Both the position numbers and the translations under genes were made by a program. A DNA stretch of 64,000 bases, taken from Flavobacteriales bacterium. GTDB taxonomy: Bacteria > Bacteroidota > Bacteroidia > Flavobacteriales > UBA1820. The stretch is from positions 1 through 64,000 of the forward strand of contig QALN01000011.1 in the NCBI GenBank assembly GCA_003150615.1. The letters run 5' to 3'. How positions within the stretch are numbered: the first letter of the stretch is position 1; each line of letters opens with the position of its first letter. The notes below the pieces were generated by a model. It was not told where the DNA came from and did no database searches. It saw only the letters and a program-made list of their open reading frames with translations. Below, in pieces: positions 8,830-16,874 of the stretch.

Positions 8830-9386
8830 TACAGGACCTGTTTTTCTACTTTGCAAAATTCCCCGATATCTCAGGCGTTAAATCCATGTTCACCCGTGGC
8901 GAGTCTTCGGTATCGTCCTCCGCCTATTCCGCCATGCTCCGCCGTATCGACGATTTGCCGGAGCATTCTCTTCTGCCCCAGATAGAAAAGTATATTTTTT
9001 CCGCATCCGACGAGACCATAAAAACGCATCTTGGAAGTATTTCCGGTACTTACCTATTCGTCGATTACGGCGATATCCGTTCGTATCTGGATGATAAAAA
9101 CCGTATAAACGATGAATTCCAATGTGCAGTCACTATCGCCACACGCTGTACTGACACCGACCTTGTCGAACAACTTATCTATTCCGCTCAAAATTTCGAA
9201 CTGCTTTCCGCCGTCCGCCGTATCATGCGCTCTGACGATACCGCTAAATCTTGGGTGAAAAAAATATCTGCCACTCAGACACTTTCTCCGGAATTTGCAG
9301 CTAATTTCCAGTCTATAGGCTGGTCTATGGTATTTACCATCACCGGTTATGATCTTGCCCGTATCAGGGAGCAAAAATTGCAATGA
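8826..9386 (+). CDS. Phage protein of unknown function, end of connector module
   Basis: This 186-residue helical protein starts 4 nt inside the previous gene and ends just before the promoter of the protease cargo unit. It has an N-terminal aromatic-rich start (LFFYFAKFPDI) and an acidic middle. Nothing in it identifies a function. Its place suggests a head completion or tail terminator role. The phage operon is interrupted after it by the cargo genes and resumes at 12029. Confidence 0.45.
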   Translation: MIQDLFFYFAKFPDISGVKSMFTRGESSVSSSAYSAMLRRIDDLPEHSLLPQIEKYIFSASDETIKTHLGSISGTYLFVDYGDIRSYLDDKNRINDEFQCAVTIATRCTDTDLVEQLIYSAQNFELLSAVRRIMRSDDTAKSWVKKISATQTLSPEFAANFQSIGWSMVFTITGYDLARIREQKLQ

Positions 9387-9404
9387 TAAATTGTAAGAAA
9401 AAAC

Positions 9405-9434
9405 TTTGGTAAAAATATTTATATTGTATATTTA
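9405..9434 (+). promoter_or_regulatory. Bacteroidota-type promoter of the protease cargo unit
   Basis: TTTG at 9405-9408 and TATATTTA at 9427-9434 are separated by 18 nt. This closely matches the Bacteroidota consensus TTTG-N19-21-TAnnTTTG with one mismatch in the -7 box. It lies 29 bp upstream of the protease start and gives the cargo genes expression independent of the late phage operon. Confidence 0.6.
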
Positions 9435-9462
9435 CCTCGCTAACTATAATTGATACAGCACT

Positions 9463-10929
9463 ATGAAGAAAAGACAAGTATTGTTATTTGCCTTTCTGTC
9501 GCTCTTTGTAGTCTTTTCCTGCGTAAAAGACAACGTAGTGGACATTTCCCGGAAACTACCACAGGAGCCGCAGCCACCCGCCACATCGGGTAACACCATC
9601 ACTATGGACTCTCTCCGTAGCCTCGCCCTGAACCTGCCGGCCATCTTTTCCCAGCAGCCGCAGACACGTTCTACCGGGAAAACTATCAAAGAAATCGTAT
9701 CGTTATCGTCATTTTTCAATCAGCCGGCCACGCGCACGGCCACCGTATCGGGTAAAAACCCCGTATCGGACATTTACGTTGTAAACTACTCCGGTGACGC
9801 AGGCTTCGCCATCATCTCTGCCGACACGCGCCTTGTGGACGTGCTGGCGTACAGCGACTATGGCAACATCAACGACACGCTCGACAACCCCGGCGTAAAG
9901 TTGTTCATGTCCGGAGTTTACGATTACGCCGACTACATGCTCAACTACCTGCCAGAAAAAGGCGATTCCGTGGCGGTGCACGGTATGGTACTGCCTAAGA
10001 ATTCAGCGACGACCGCATCGAGGGGATATACAGGACAAAAAACGTTGTCGGCCATAACTGAATATCCTTATGTAAATGAAAATCCCTATTATCCGCCGGA
10101 GGACGATGATGTATATTATTATTATCAGGAAACGGTAGAAGACCAAGATTGGACTGGTATATTGAAAGGTCCATTTACAGAAGTTAATTGGGGACAGTGG
10201 ATGCCATTTAATAATTATATGCCAGGATGTTTTATGATGGGGCACGCTCCTGCAGGATGTGTCCCTACGGCGATGGCTCAGATAATGTCTTATCATGAGT
10301 GGCCATTGACGATATATTCCGATTCCTTACAATGGAATGTATTAAAATACTATAAAACAGATAATGCCTTTAACAATGCTCCACAAGATGCCAGACACAG
10401 GGTAGCTACATTGTTCAAAGAGCTTGGAACGCTTGTGAATATAACTTATGATTGTAATGGTAGCAGCGCCTCGTTTACAGATGCCAACGCCGCATTTAAC
10501 ACCAACACATTAGGATACAATACCGACGGGATTATATCCTATTCACGCAGTGAAGCTCGCAAAGACCTTAGAAACAACAGGCCTGTATTCGTAGGCGGAC
10601 ATAAGGAAAACGATGAAACCGGACACGTGTGGGTAGTGGATGGATATAAAGACCAGCAATGCATTTGGACTGAATTTGCCTACTGGTATCGCTATGAAGG
10701 TGGTGATACTCCGCCCGAACTTTTTTTTATAGATACTTTGAGGGCGTATAAATATACATATGATTATGTCCATTGTAATTGGGGGTGGGACGGAGATAAT
10801 GACGGTTGGTTTTACGACCCAATCTTCCAAACTAACAACCCTGAAGAAAGAGATCCCGGTGTTTCCTATGGTAACAGAGGACAATATTCTATCGAAGTTA
10901 AAATGATTAAAAACCTCAGAAAAAAATAA
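9463..10929 (+). CDS. C10 family (streptopain/SpeB-like) cysteine protease lipoprotein
   Basis: The 488-residue protein begins with a lipoprotein signal peptide ending FSC (Cys20), so it should be anchored on the cell surface or in the periplasm. Residues about 75-135 (SDIYVVNYSGDAGFAIISADTR) match the Spi/prodomain found in front of C10 peptidases, which holds the enzyme inactive. The catalytic part carries the nucleophile in AGCVPTAMAQIM (Cys266), the His in GHVWVVDGY (His388) and the conserved HCNWGWDG segment near 437-444. Family members degrade host proteins such as immunoglobulins and complement; the target here is unknown. It has its own promoter, sits with a second lipoprotein between phage morphogenesis genes, and is very likely lysogenic-conversion cargo. 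Codons become clearly AT-richer after about 10030, between prodomain and catalytic domain. Confidence 0.9.
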   Translation: MKKRQVLLFAFLSLFVVFSCVKDNVVDISRKLPQEPQPPATSGNTITMDSLRSLALNLPAIFSQQPQTRSTGKTIKEIVSLSSFFNQPATRTATVSGKNPVSDIYVVNYSGDAGFAIISADTRLVDVLAYSDYGNINDTLDNPGVKLFMSGVYDYADYMLNYLPEKGDSVAVHGMVLPKNSATTASRGYTGQKTLSAITEYPYVNENPYYPPEDDDVYYYYQETVEDQDWTGILKGPFTEVNWGQWMPFNNYMPGCFMMGHAPAGCVPTAMAQIMSYHEWPLTIYSDSLQWNVLKYYKTDNAFNNAPQDARHRVATLFKELGTLVNITYDCNGSSASFTDANAAFNTNTLGYNTDGIISYSRSEARKDLRNNRPVFVGGHKENDETGHVWVVDGYKDQQCIWTEFAYWYRYEGGDTPPELFFIDTLRAYKYTYDYVHCNWGWDGDNDGWFYDPIFQTNNPEERDPGVSYGNRGQYSIEVKMIKNLRKK

Positions 10930-10951
10930 GACAACATAAAACTTGTTAACC

Positions 10952-11785
10952 ATGAAAAGAATAACAACTATAATAATTGCAGCTTTTGCAGTTTTCGTGC
11001 TCGCAGGCTGCACTAAACAAGGAGGAAACGATGACTTTATGGGCGGGGATTTAGGCCCTGTAAAGGATAACTACGTACGTAGTTATATAAGGCCCGTAAA
11101 ACTTTTTCTCCCCGATAATGTTTCACATTATCAAGATGACGAAAGTATATATACCCAAGTAGTGTTTTTCACTACTATTCCTTCTCATCCATTTAACGAT
11201 GGTGAGGTTTGGTCACGGGAAATGGTAGATAAGTTTGAATATGAAAACATTGTCCGCCCAAGTTGTATGTTTGAACAAAACGACAATGAATTTCCTATTA
11301 TCCCTGAGCTCGTTAACCGATACGATTCTCTGTGCAAAGTACATAAAGACACGGAATACAGTAAAGAAATAAAACACTACTCAGGACATCAATTTTATCT
11401 GGCCACATACCGCCGTATGACCTTTGATGTAACGTCCGACACTCAGTATGATGCGGCACACCCAGCAGGGACATCTTTGGCGGATATCATAAACATTAGG
11501 ACAAATTCTGCAAAGGAAATAATAGATAATGGCTACGATAAATCTCTGGTTGTGAAAGATGAACATGGCTGTGTTGTTTTACCTCTTGGCCATGAATTAA
11601 AAATGCCACTTGAACAATTCAACAGAGAGTACCGCAAACTCATAGCGGATAACATCAGATTGAATTTGAAGACAGCTCCGGATGTTACCTCCACACACCG
11701 TTTTACCGTTACCTACCGTGACGAGGACGGCCGAGTGCTTACAGCTACCGCTGCGCCCGTGACATTGCAGGGGAAGGCAAACTAA
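10952..11785 (+). CDS. Lipoprotein of unknown function paired with the C10 protease
   Basis: The ATG at 10952 gives a 277-residue protein with a clear lipoprotein signal (VFVLAGC, Cys20); a TTG nine bases upstream is less likely. It follows the protease by 22 nt and precedes a strong terminator, so both form a two-gene unit. The mature part is mixed alpha/beta with no motif I recognise. C10 proteases in Bacteroides are often co-transcribed with small inhibitor or partner lipoproteins, so a partner, substrate-binding or immunity role is possible but unproven. It carries the same AT-rich composition as the protease catalytic domain. Confidence 0.75.
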   Translation: MKRITTIIIAAFAVFVLAGCTKQGGNDDFMGGDLGPVKDNYVRSYIRPVKLFLPDNVSHYQDDESIYTQVVFFTTIPSHPFNDGEVWSREMVDKFEYENIVRPSCMFEQNDNEFPIIPELVNRYDSLCKVHKDTEYSKEIKHYSGHQFYLATYRRMTFDVTSDTQYDAAHPAGTSLADIINIRTNSAKEIIDNGYDKSLVVKDEHGCVVLPLGHELKMPLEQFNREYRKLIADNIRLNLKTAPDVTSTHRFTVTYRDEDGRVLTATAAPVTLQGKAN

Positions 11786-11801
11786 GCGAATAAACATAAT
11801 C

Positions 11802-11828
11802 CCTCCCCGGAAACCGGGGAGGTTTTTT
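11802..11828 (+). terminator. Intrinsic terminator of the protease cargo unit
   Basis: CCTCCCCGG (11802-11810), loop AAA, CCGGGGAGG (11814-11822), then six T. The stem is perfect and lies 16 bp after the lipoprotein stop. Confidence 0.93.
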
Positions 11829-11859
11829 ATTTTAGGCAAAAAAATCATTAGTTTTGCAG

Positions 11860-11984
11860 TGTCTATCACTTCTTAAAAAGGCTATGCGCCGGTCATTCCC
11901 GGAACGCTTAGGCGTGCTCCCCGTGGATATATGGGTAATGGCCATCCAGCCTTTTTAAGGTGATAGACAACGGGTAGGGCACGC
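11860..11984 (+). ncRNA. Candidate structured RNA with long stem and pseudoknot
   Basis: An outer stem of 22 bp, interrupted by one 2-nt bulge, is formed by 11860-11883 and 11948-11969. The enclosed 64 nt contain small hairpins (CCGG/CCGG at 11890-11903; ACGC-TTAG-GCGT at 11904-11915). The segment 11912-11924 can also pair outside the stem with 11970-11984: GCGTGC with GCACGC and CCCGT with ACGGG. This makes an interlocked A-B-A'-B' pseudoknot, and the second pairing is followed by TTTTCTTTT. No ORF of note crosses it. It could be a phage small RNA, a riboregulator with alternative terminator, or a short palindromic insertion. I find no match to the ribozyme classes I know. Confidence 0.5.
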
Positions 11985-12028
11985 TTTTCTTTTGCTCTGC
12001 CAATAGTCACCGTCATATCGTTTGTCTA

Positions 12029-12265
12029 ATGGAACAGTTGTTTATTGAAGTATTGTCCCGTAGTTTCCGCCCAGCTGCCTCGCCTGCAGAGACCACCCAT
12101 TGGTTTTCTACAGCCGAGATAATCTCGGCCGTCAAAAACATAAATCCATCTTTCAATATTGAACCTGAAAGTGTCCATGATGCCATGATATCTGCCGGTT
12201 ATAATTATGGCGTTCGTCCGGGTTCGCAGGCTCTTATATTGTACTGGATGCTCGTCGCATTATAG
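12029..12265 (+). CDS. Small phage protein of unknown function
   Basis: This 78-residue protein restarts the phage gene series after the cargo unit and structured element. The sequence (WFSTAEIISAVKNINPSF) suggests a small helical, possibly winged-helix fold. It is followed within 33 bp by an intrinsic terminator. Function is unknown. It may be a tail-module regulator or part of the imported cargo region. Confidence 0.55.
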   Translation: MEQLFIEVLSRSFRPAASPAETTHWFSTAEIISAVKNINPSFNIEPESVHDAMISAGYNYGVRPGSQALILYWMLVAL

Positions 12266-12297
12266 TTTCAGTTTCTTCATACTATCTTTTTTTTACC

Positions 12298-12338
12298 AGG
12301 ACAACTGCCGTACATCCACTGCGACAGTTGTCCTTTTT
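12298..12338 (+). terminator. Intrinsic terminator upstream of the tail module
   Basis: AGGACAACTG (12298-12307) and CAGTTGTCCT (12325-12334) form a perfect 10-bp stem with a 17-nt loop, followed by TTTTT. It separates the small gene at 12029 from the tail genes, so tail transcription must read through or start after it. Confidence 0.8.
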
Positions 12339-12352
12339 GTTTGCCGCATCCG

Positions 12353-12377
12353 CCGTTATTTTCGTGAAAAATAGCGG
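12353..12377 (+). promoter_or_regulatory. Hairpin directly before the start codon at 12380
   Basis: CCGTTATTTT (12353-12362) pairs with AAAATAGCGG (12368-12377), ten pairs with one G-T and a 5-nt loop. It ends two bases before the ATG and covers the ribosome-binding region, so it could limit translation of the first tail gene. Confidence 0.4.
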
Positions 12378-12379
12378 AT

Positions 12380-12778
12380 ATGGTTACTACAGATATCATC
12401 AATGGCAAGTTCATAGCCGGAGTCACAAACAAAGGACTTCGTAAGATACACCGTATCCAGGAGGATGTCATCCGCACTAATTTCCGCGACCCTCGCGGGC
12501 AACGCCTTGCCGACTTTATTGCAAAATACCCCGTCGATGCCCTTGATCGTGTAGGAGGACATTACAGAACCGTCAGGCTGTTTTCGTACATGAGGCTTCT
12601 CGACATCATTTACTCCGGGCGCGGCAAGCATCAGATGTATATCCGCCGCCGTCTTGCTATCTACAATAGGGTAGTGTGGGGTGTTCTTTATGGCGAAACG
12701 CTCCCTGCGCTCCGTTATGGTCTTACGGAAGACATCCGCCGCCGTATCCGCGAAAATCTCGAAAAATCACTCAAATAA
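12380..12778 (+). CDS. Phage tail-module protein of unknown function
   Basis: The 132-residue basic, helical product (many Arg, for example YIRRRLAIYNRVVWG) precedes the tape measure by 4 nt. Genes at this position usually encode tail tube, tail assembly chaperone or virion morphogenesis proteins. Nothing in the sequence chooses between these. It starts immediately after a hairpin covering the ribosome-binding region. Confidence 0.5.
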   Translation: MVTTDIINGKFIAGVTNKGLRKIHRIQEDVIRTNFRDPRGQRLADFIAKYPVDALDRVGGHYRTVRLFSYMRLLDIIYSGRGKHQMYIRRRLAIYNRVVWGVLYGETLPALRYGLTEDIRRRIRENLEKSLK

Positions 12779-12782
12779 TATC

Positions 12783-15700
12783 ATGGCAAAAAAACTATCA
12801 GAGGACGAAATAAAATGGATACTCTCAGTTGAGAGTACCAAGGCTCAACAGGAGATACATAAACTCACCAAGGCCAATAAAGAACTCAATACAGAGAACA
12901 ACCGCCGCAAAAAACTCCTTACCGAACTGGAAGCCGCCGGCAAGAAGGAAAGCGAAGAGTACAAGCGTCTTCGTGCCGAAATCAAGCAGACCAACTCCGA
13001 TATTTCCCGTAACGACGCCCTTATCGCCGGACTCACCAAACGCATGGACCTTTCGCAGCTCACTACGCGGCAACTCGCCAAGCGCGCCAAGGAACTCAGT
13101 GAACAACTCAAAGACACATCTAAGGCCACTGACCCCAAAGCCTACAAGCAGCTCTCTTCGGAGCTCAAAGCTGTCAAAGGCCGCATGTCGGAACTCTCCT
13201 CTTCCGGCAAAAATGTACTTTCTTTCCTTTCGGCTTCCGCTCTCAAGGCAGGCGCCCTTGCCGGAAGTATAGCCCTTGCCGGTGCAGCGGTGAAGTCGAT
13301 TGTAAGTTCCAACATCGACATCAACAAGGAATTCGAACAGTCCGTCGCCAATCTCGCCGCCATCCTCGACATTACGCCTGATAAAATGAAGATGCTCATA
13401 GGCGACGCCAAACACCTCGGTTCCACCACCGAATATACTTCTGCGCAGGTCGTTTCCCTTCAGGAGGAACTCGCCAAGCTCGGTTTCTCCCAGGATGAAA
13501 TACACAACTCCACCGAACCCATACTGCTTCTTGCTTCAGCATTGGGCGCGGACCTTCCTCGCGCCTCTGCTTTGGCCGGTGCTGCTCTTCGCGCTTTTCA
13601 GTTACCAGCCACGGAAACCGCCCGTGTCGCATCCGTCATGACTGCCGGAGCAAACGCTTCCGCACTCTCTTTCGAATATATCGAAACATCCATGTCTACT
13701 GTAGCTCCCGTGGCCAGGGCTTTCGGATTTACCATCGAAGACACTATCGCTCTTCTCGGTGCGTTGTCTGACAGCGGTTTCGACGCTTCGTCCGCCGCCA
13801 CCGCTACGCGAAACATCCTTCTCAACATGGCCGACTCTTCAGGCAAGCTCGCTAAAGCCCTCGGACAACCCGTTACCAAACTCGATGACTTGGTTTCCGG
13901 TCTCATTAATCTGCGCGAGCGTGGCGTGGACCTCAATACCACTCTCGAGCTTACCGACAAACGCTCCGTCTCTGCCTTCAACACTTTTCTTGCCGGGGCT
14001 GAGCACGTCGGCAAACTGAGCGAAAAAGTAACCGATGCCGACGGCGTGCTCCGTCGTATGGCCGAAACCAAGCTCGACACCGCCATCGGCGACACCAAGA
14101 TACTCTCCTCCACATGGGAAGGGCTTATGCTCCGTTTCACTGCCGCCAAGGATATCTACCGGGGCGTTGTCCAAGGGATTACCAAAGGACTTGCTAAGAT
14201 ATCCGACGCATTCACGCCCGCTTCTGAGAAGATGCAGCAGCAACTCTCCTCCGTATCCGAGTTGGAAAGCACCATCCCCTCTCTTGTTGATCGATATGAG
14301 GAACTATCGTCCCGTTCGTCTCTCTCTGCCGATGATCAGGCCGAGCTTCGCGATGTCATCACTCAGATAGGTACGGCCATACCTGGTGTTATCACCCAAT
14401 TCGATGAATATGGCAATGCCCTCTCTCTCAACACCCAGCGTGTATGGGATTATCTTGCTGCCGAGCGTGCCCGTCTCCGTTATCTCAATAAAGAAGCTAT
14501 CGAGGACGCTGAAAAAGCTATTTCTGAAGCAAAAAAAGAAGTTCAACGTCTTCAGGCGGTATACAAAAATGGAGGAGTAGAATATATAGCTATTGGTTCA
14601 CGGGGTAGTAGTGGACGCAAGGTAACTCCTATTGAAGAAGTTTATCAGCAAATCCTTGCCCAACAGGACATCATCGCCGGGGCACAGGAGCAACTCAAAA
14701 AACTCCGTGGCGACGATATCGAGCAGCAGGCTGAATATCAGGCACGTCAAATCACTCTCCGCAAGCAGTTCAACCAAATGGATGCTTCGGAACTCCGCGA
14801 ATGGATACGCCTGCACCAAAATGCCTCCGATGCTGTTCTCAAGCAATATGCCGGTTACGACGTCCAGTCTAAGGATACGCTCGAACGTATGCGTTCGGAG
14901 TATTCCCAGTTCGCTGCCATGGCTCAGGAGATATACTCCAATCGTTTCCCCGAGGAGCAAACAAAAATATCTATCGATTTTGACAGCGAATCCTCTTCCA
15001 TTGCGCTCAAAAATCTCGAAGCCGCTCATCAGGAAGAAATCAATGCTATACGAGCCGACGGACAGGCGCGTCAGCAGACGGAAGCCCTTATCAACGACCG
15101 TATACTCCGCTCTGACATCGAATACTACTCCGAGCGTGCCCGCCTTCTCGAAGGCTATCTGGCATCCGAGAAAAAATCGGGCAATCAGGCCGAATATCGC
15201 AAAGGCATTGTCGAAGCCCGCGCCAAGATAATAGCAGCCGAAGTCTCTCTAGAGAAAAACGCCGTTTCTGAAATCGAAAAATGGCGCGCCGACGCCCTCG
15301 CCCGTGAGCAGGCCGTTACTGGAGCTGCCACCACGGCTCTCCAGAAAGCCCTGTCCGAAAAACGGATAACTCAGCAGGATTATGAATTCGCCGTTCTCAA
15401 CCTCTCTGCCGAGAGCTCCCGGCGCCGTCTTGATATCGAGAACACTTACCTTTCTACCGTCAACGACCTCGAGCTGAAGAACGGCACTCTCAAGGCCGAT
15501 GCCGTCGCCAAAGCCAACCAAGCCGTTCTCACTGCCGACCTTACCGCAGCCAAAGCCCGCGCCGAACAGCAGTCTAGGCTCGACACCCTTCTTGCCGATT
15601 TCAAGGGCAAGTTCAAAATCACCACTCCTCAGGAAGACCTCGACCTGCAGCTTGCATCTCTCGATGCCACGTACCAAGCCTCGCGCGATTACGCACAGGC

Positions 15701-16874
15701 CAACAACATGTCCACACTTGAACTTGATCAGGCCTATGCCCTTGCCAAGGAAAAACTCATCGCGGACTCGGAATCGCGCATCCTCGCCATCCGCAAACAG
15801 TACGGACTTGTCTCTCAGCAGGAATTGTACGAGCAGCAACAACTCCAGCTCGCACAGCACCTCTCGCAAGGACTTCTTACGAATGAAGATTATGAAAAAG
15901 CCGTAATCAATTTAAAACGCGATTATTACAAACAGCAATTCGATTATTACCGCAAAATAGTATCCGATGCCGTATCCTCGCTTCAGCAGGCGGAGATACA
16001 GCAAATCGAGGACAAGTATGCCGTCGAGATCGAGGCCGCTAAGGGCAACGAGGAGGAAGTAGCCCGCTTGGAGAACGAAAAGGCGCAGAAAAAACTCGAT
16101 GTCGAGAAAAAATATGCCGACATCAATTTTGCGGTAAAATTGTCACAAATAGCAGCTGATACTGCTGTTGCGATTATGAAAACATACTCAGATTTGGGAT
16201 TTATAAAAGGAAGTATAGCAGCTCCGATAGTGGCAGCGGCAGGTGCTGCCCAAGCCGCCGTAGCCATGTCCGAATGGCAGAAGATTAAGAATATGACACT
16301 TTCAGGTTCGTCCACATCCGGTTCCTCTGGTGCACGGGTGCTCTCCGGGCGCGAGGGCGGCGGCAGTATAGACGTTATCCGTAGCCAGGACGGCCGGCGC
16401 TTCCGTGCCGCTTATGACCCTTCGGCACGAGGTTATGTCGACCGACCTACTGTTATCGTTGGAGAAGGGCCTGCCGGTCATTCCCGCGAGTGGATTGCCA
16501 GCAACGCCGCCGTATCCAATCCCACTGTAGCTCCTATCATCAGCCTTATCGACGAACGCCAGCGCATAGGCGATATCGCCACTGTCGATATGAATCGCCT
16601 TATACGCACCCGTCTTGCCGGGTTCGAATCCGGCGGACCGCTCGGTAACGTTCCGAAGCCGTCTTCCTCCTCTTTGCCCGCCTCCCATGGCCGTTATCCG
16701 TCGGAATACATTTCTCCTTCCCGTATTGAAAAGGTACTCGGCGGCATTGAATCGGAACTTGCCTACATCCGCGAATACGGTATATATTCTTCTGTTGTTT
16801 TGTCCGATTTCGAGCGCAAGCAGAATCTGCGCGACCGCTCCAGAAAAATAGGTTCAAAAAATCCCGCAAAATGA
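12783..16874 (+). CDS. Tail tape measure protein
   Basis: This 1363-residue protein sets the length of the phage tail and is threaded through the tail tube. The first ~150 residues are Lys/Glu-rich coiled coil. Next come a hydrophobic segment (FLSASALKAGALAGSIALAGAAVKSIV) and a TP901-type minor tail domain (about 200-480: SAQVVSLQEELAKLGFS, ASALSFEYIETSMSTVAPVA, SSTWEGLMLRF). Long coiled coil follows to about 1180, and a second hydrophobic helix (APIVAAAGAAQAAVAM). The ATG at 12783 is chosen over one at 12681, which lies inside the previous gene. Its stop overlaps the next start (ATGA). By length, a tail of roughly 200 nm would be expected from the usual 1.5 angstrom per residue rule. Confidence 0.92.
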   Translation: MAKKLSEDEIKWILSVESTKAQQEIHKLTKANKELNTENNRRKKLLTELEAAGKKESEEYKRLRAEIKQTNSDISRNDALIAGLTKRMDLSQLTTRQLAKRAKELSEQLKDTSKATDPKAYKQLSSELKAVKGRMSELSSSGKNVLSFLSASALKAGALAGSIALAGAAVKSIVSSNIDINKEFEQSVANLAAILDITPDKMKMLIGDAKHLGSTTEYTSAQVVSLQEELAKLGFSQDEIHNSTEPILLLASALGADLPRASALAGAALRAFQLPATETARVASVMTAGANASALSFEYIETSMSTVAPVARAFGFTIEDTIALLGALSDSGFDASSAATATRNILLNMADSSGKLAKALGQPVTKLDDLVSGLINLRERGVDLNTTLELTDKRSVSAFNTFLAGAEHVGKLSEKVTDADGVLRRMAETKLDTAIGDTKILSSTWEGLMLRFTAAKDIYRGVVQGITKGLAKISDAFTPASEKMQQQLSSVSELESTIPSLVDRYEELSSRSSLSADDQAELRDVITQIGTAIPGVITQFDEYGNALSLNTQRVWDYLAAERARLRYLNKEAIEDAEKAISEAKKEVQRLQAVYKNGGVEYIAIGSRGSSGRKVTPIEEVYQQILAQQDIIAGAQEQLKKLRGDDIEQQAEYQARQITLRKQFNQMDASELREWIRLHQNASDAVLKQYAGYDVQSKDTLERMRSEYSQFAAMAQEIYSNRFPEEQTKISIDFDSESSSIALKNLEAAHQEEINAIRADGQARQQTEALINDRILRSDIEYYSERARLLEGYLASEKKSGNQAEYRKGIVEARAKIIAAEVSLEKNAVSEIEKWRADALAREQAVTGAATTALQKALSEKRITQQDYEFAVLNLSAESSRRRLDIENTYLSTVNDLELKNGTLKADAVAKANQAVLTADLTAAKARAEQQSRLDTLLADFKGKFKITTPQEDLDLQLASLDATYQASRDYAQANNMSTLELDQAYALAKEKLIADSESRILAIRKQYGLVSQQELYEQQQLQLAQHLSQGLLTNEDYEKAVINLKRDYYKQQFDYYRKIVSDAVSSLQQAEIQQIEDKYAVEIEAAKGNEEEVARLENEKAQKKLDVEKKYADINFAVKLSQIAADTAVAIMKTYSDLGFIKGSIAAPIVAAAGAAQAAVAMSEWQKIKNMTLSGSSTSGSSGARVLSGREGGGSIDVIRSQDGRRFRAAYDPSARGYVDRPTVIVGEGPAGHSREWIASNAAVSNPTVAPIISLIDERQRIGDIATVDMNRLIRTRLAGFESGGPLGNVPKPSSSSLPASHGRYPSEYISPSRIEKVLGGIESELAYIREYGIYSSVVLSDFERKQNLRDRSRKIGSKNPAK

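Noticed and set aside
11860..11969. Insertion sequence or MITE
   Set aside because: The inverted repeats could be terminal repeats, but no target duplication is visible beside them and the crossing second helix favours RNA; kept open as alternative only.
11860..11984. HDV-like or other self-cleaving ribozyme
   Set aside because: The helix order resembles a pseudoknot but the strand order, missing P4-like helix and lack of known core residues do not fit any ribozyme class I know.
12825..13505. 226-codon minus-strand ORF inside the tape measure gene
   Set aside because: Antisense shadow of a strongly coding gene; no ribosome-binding context or motif.
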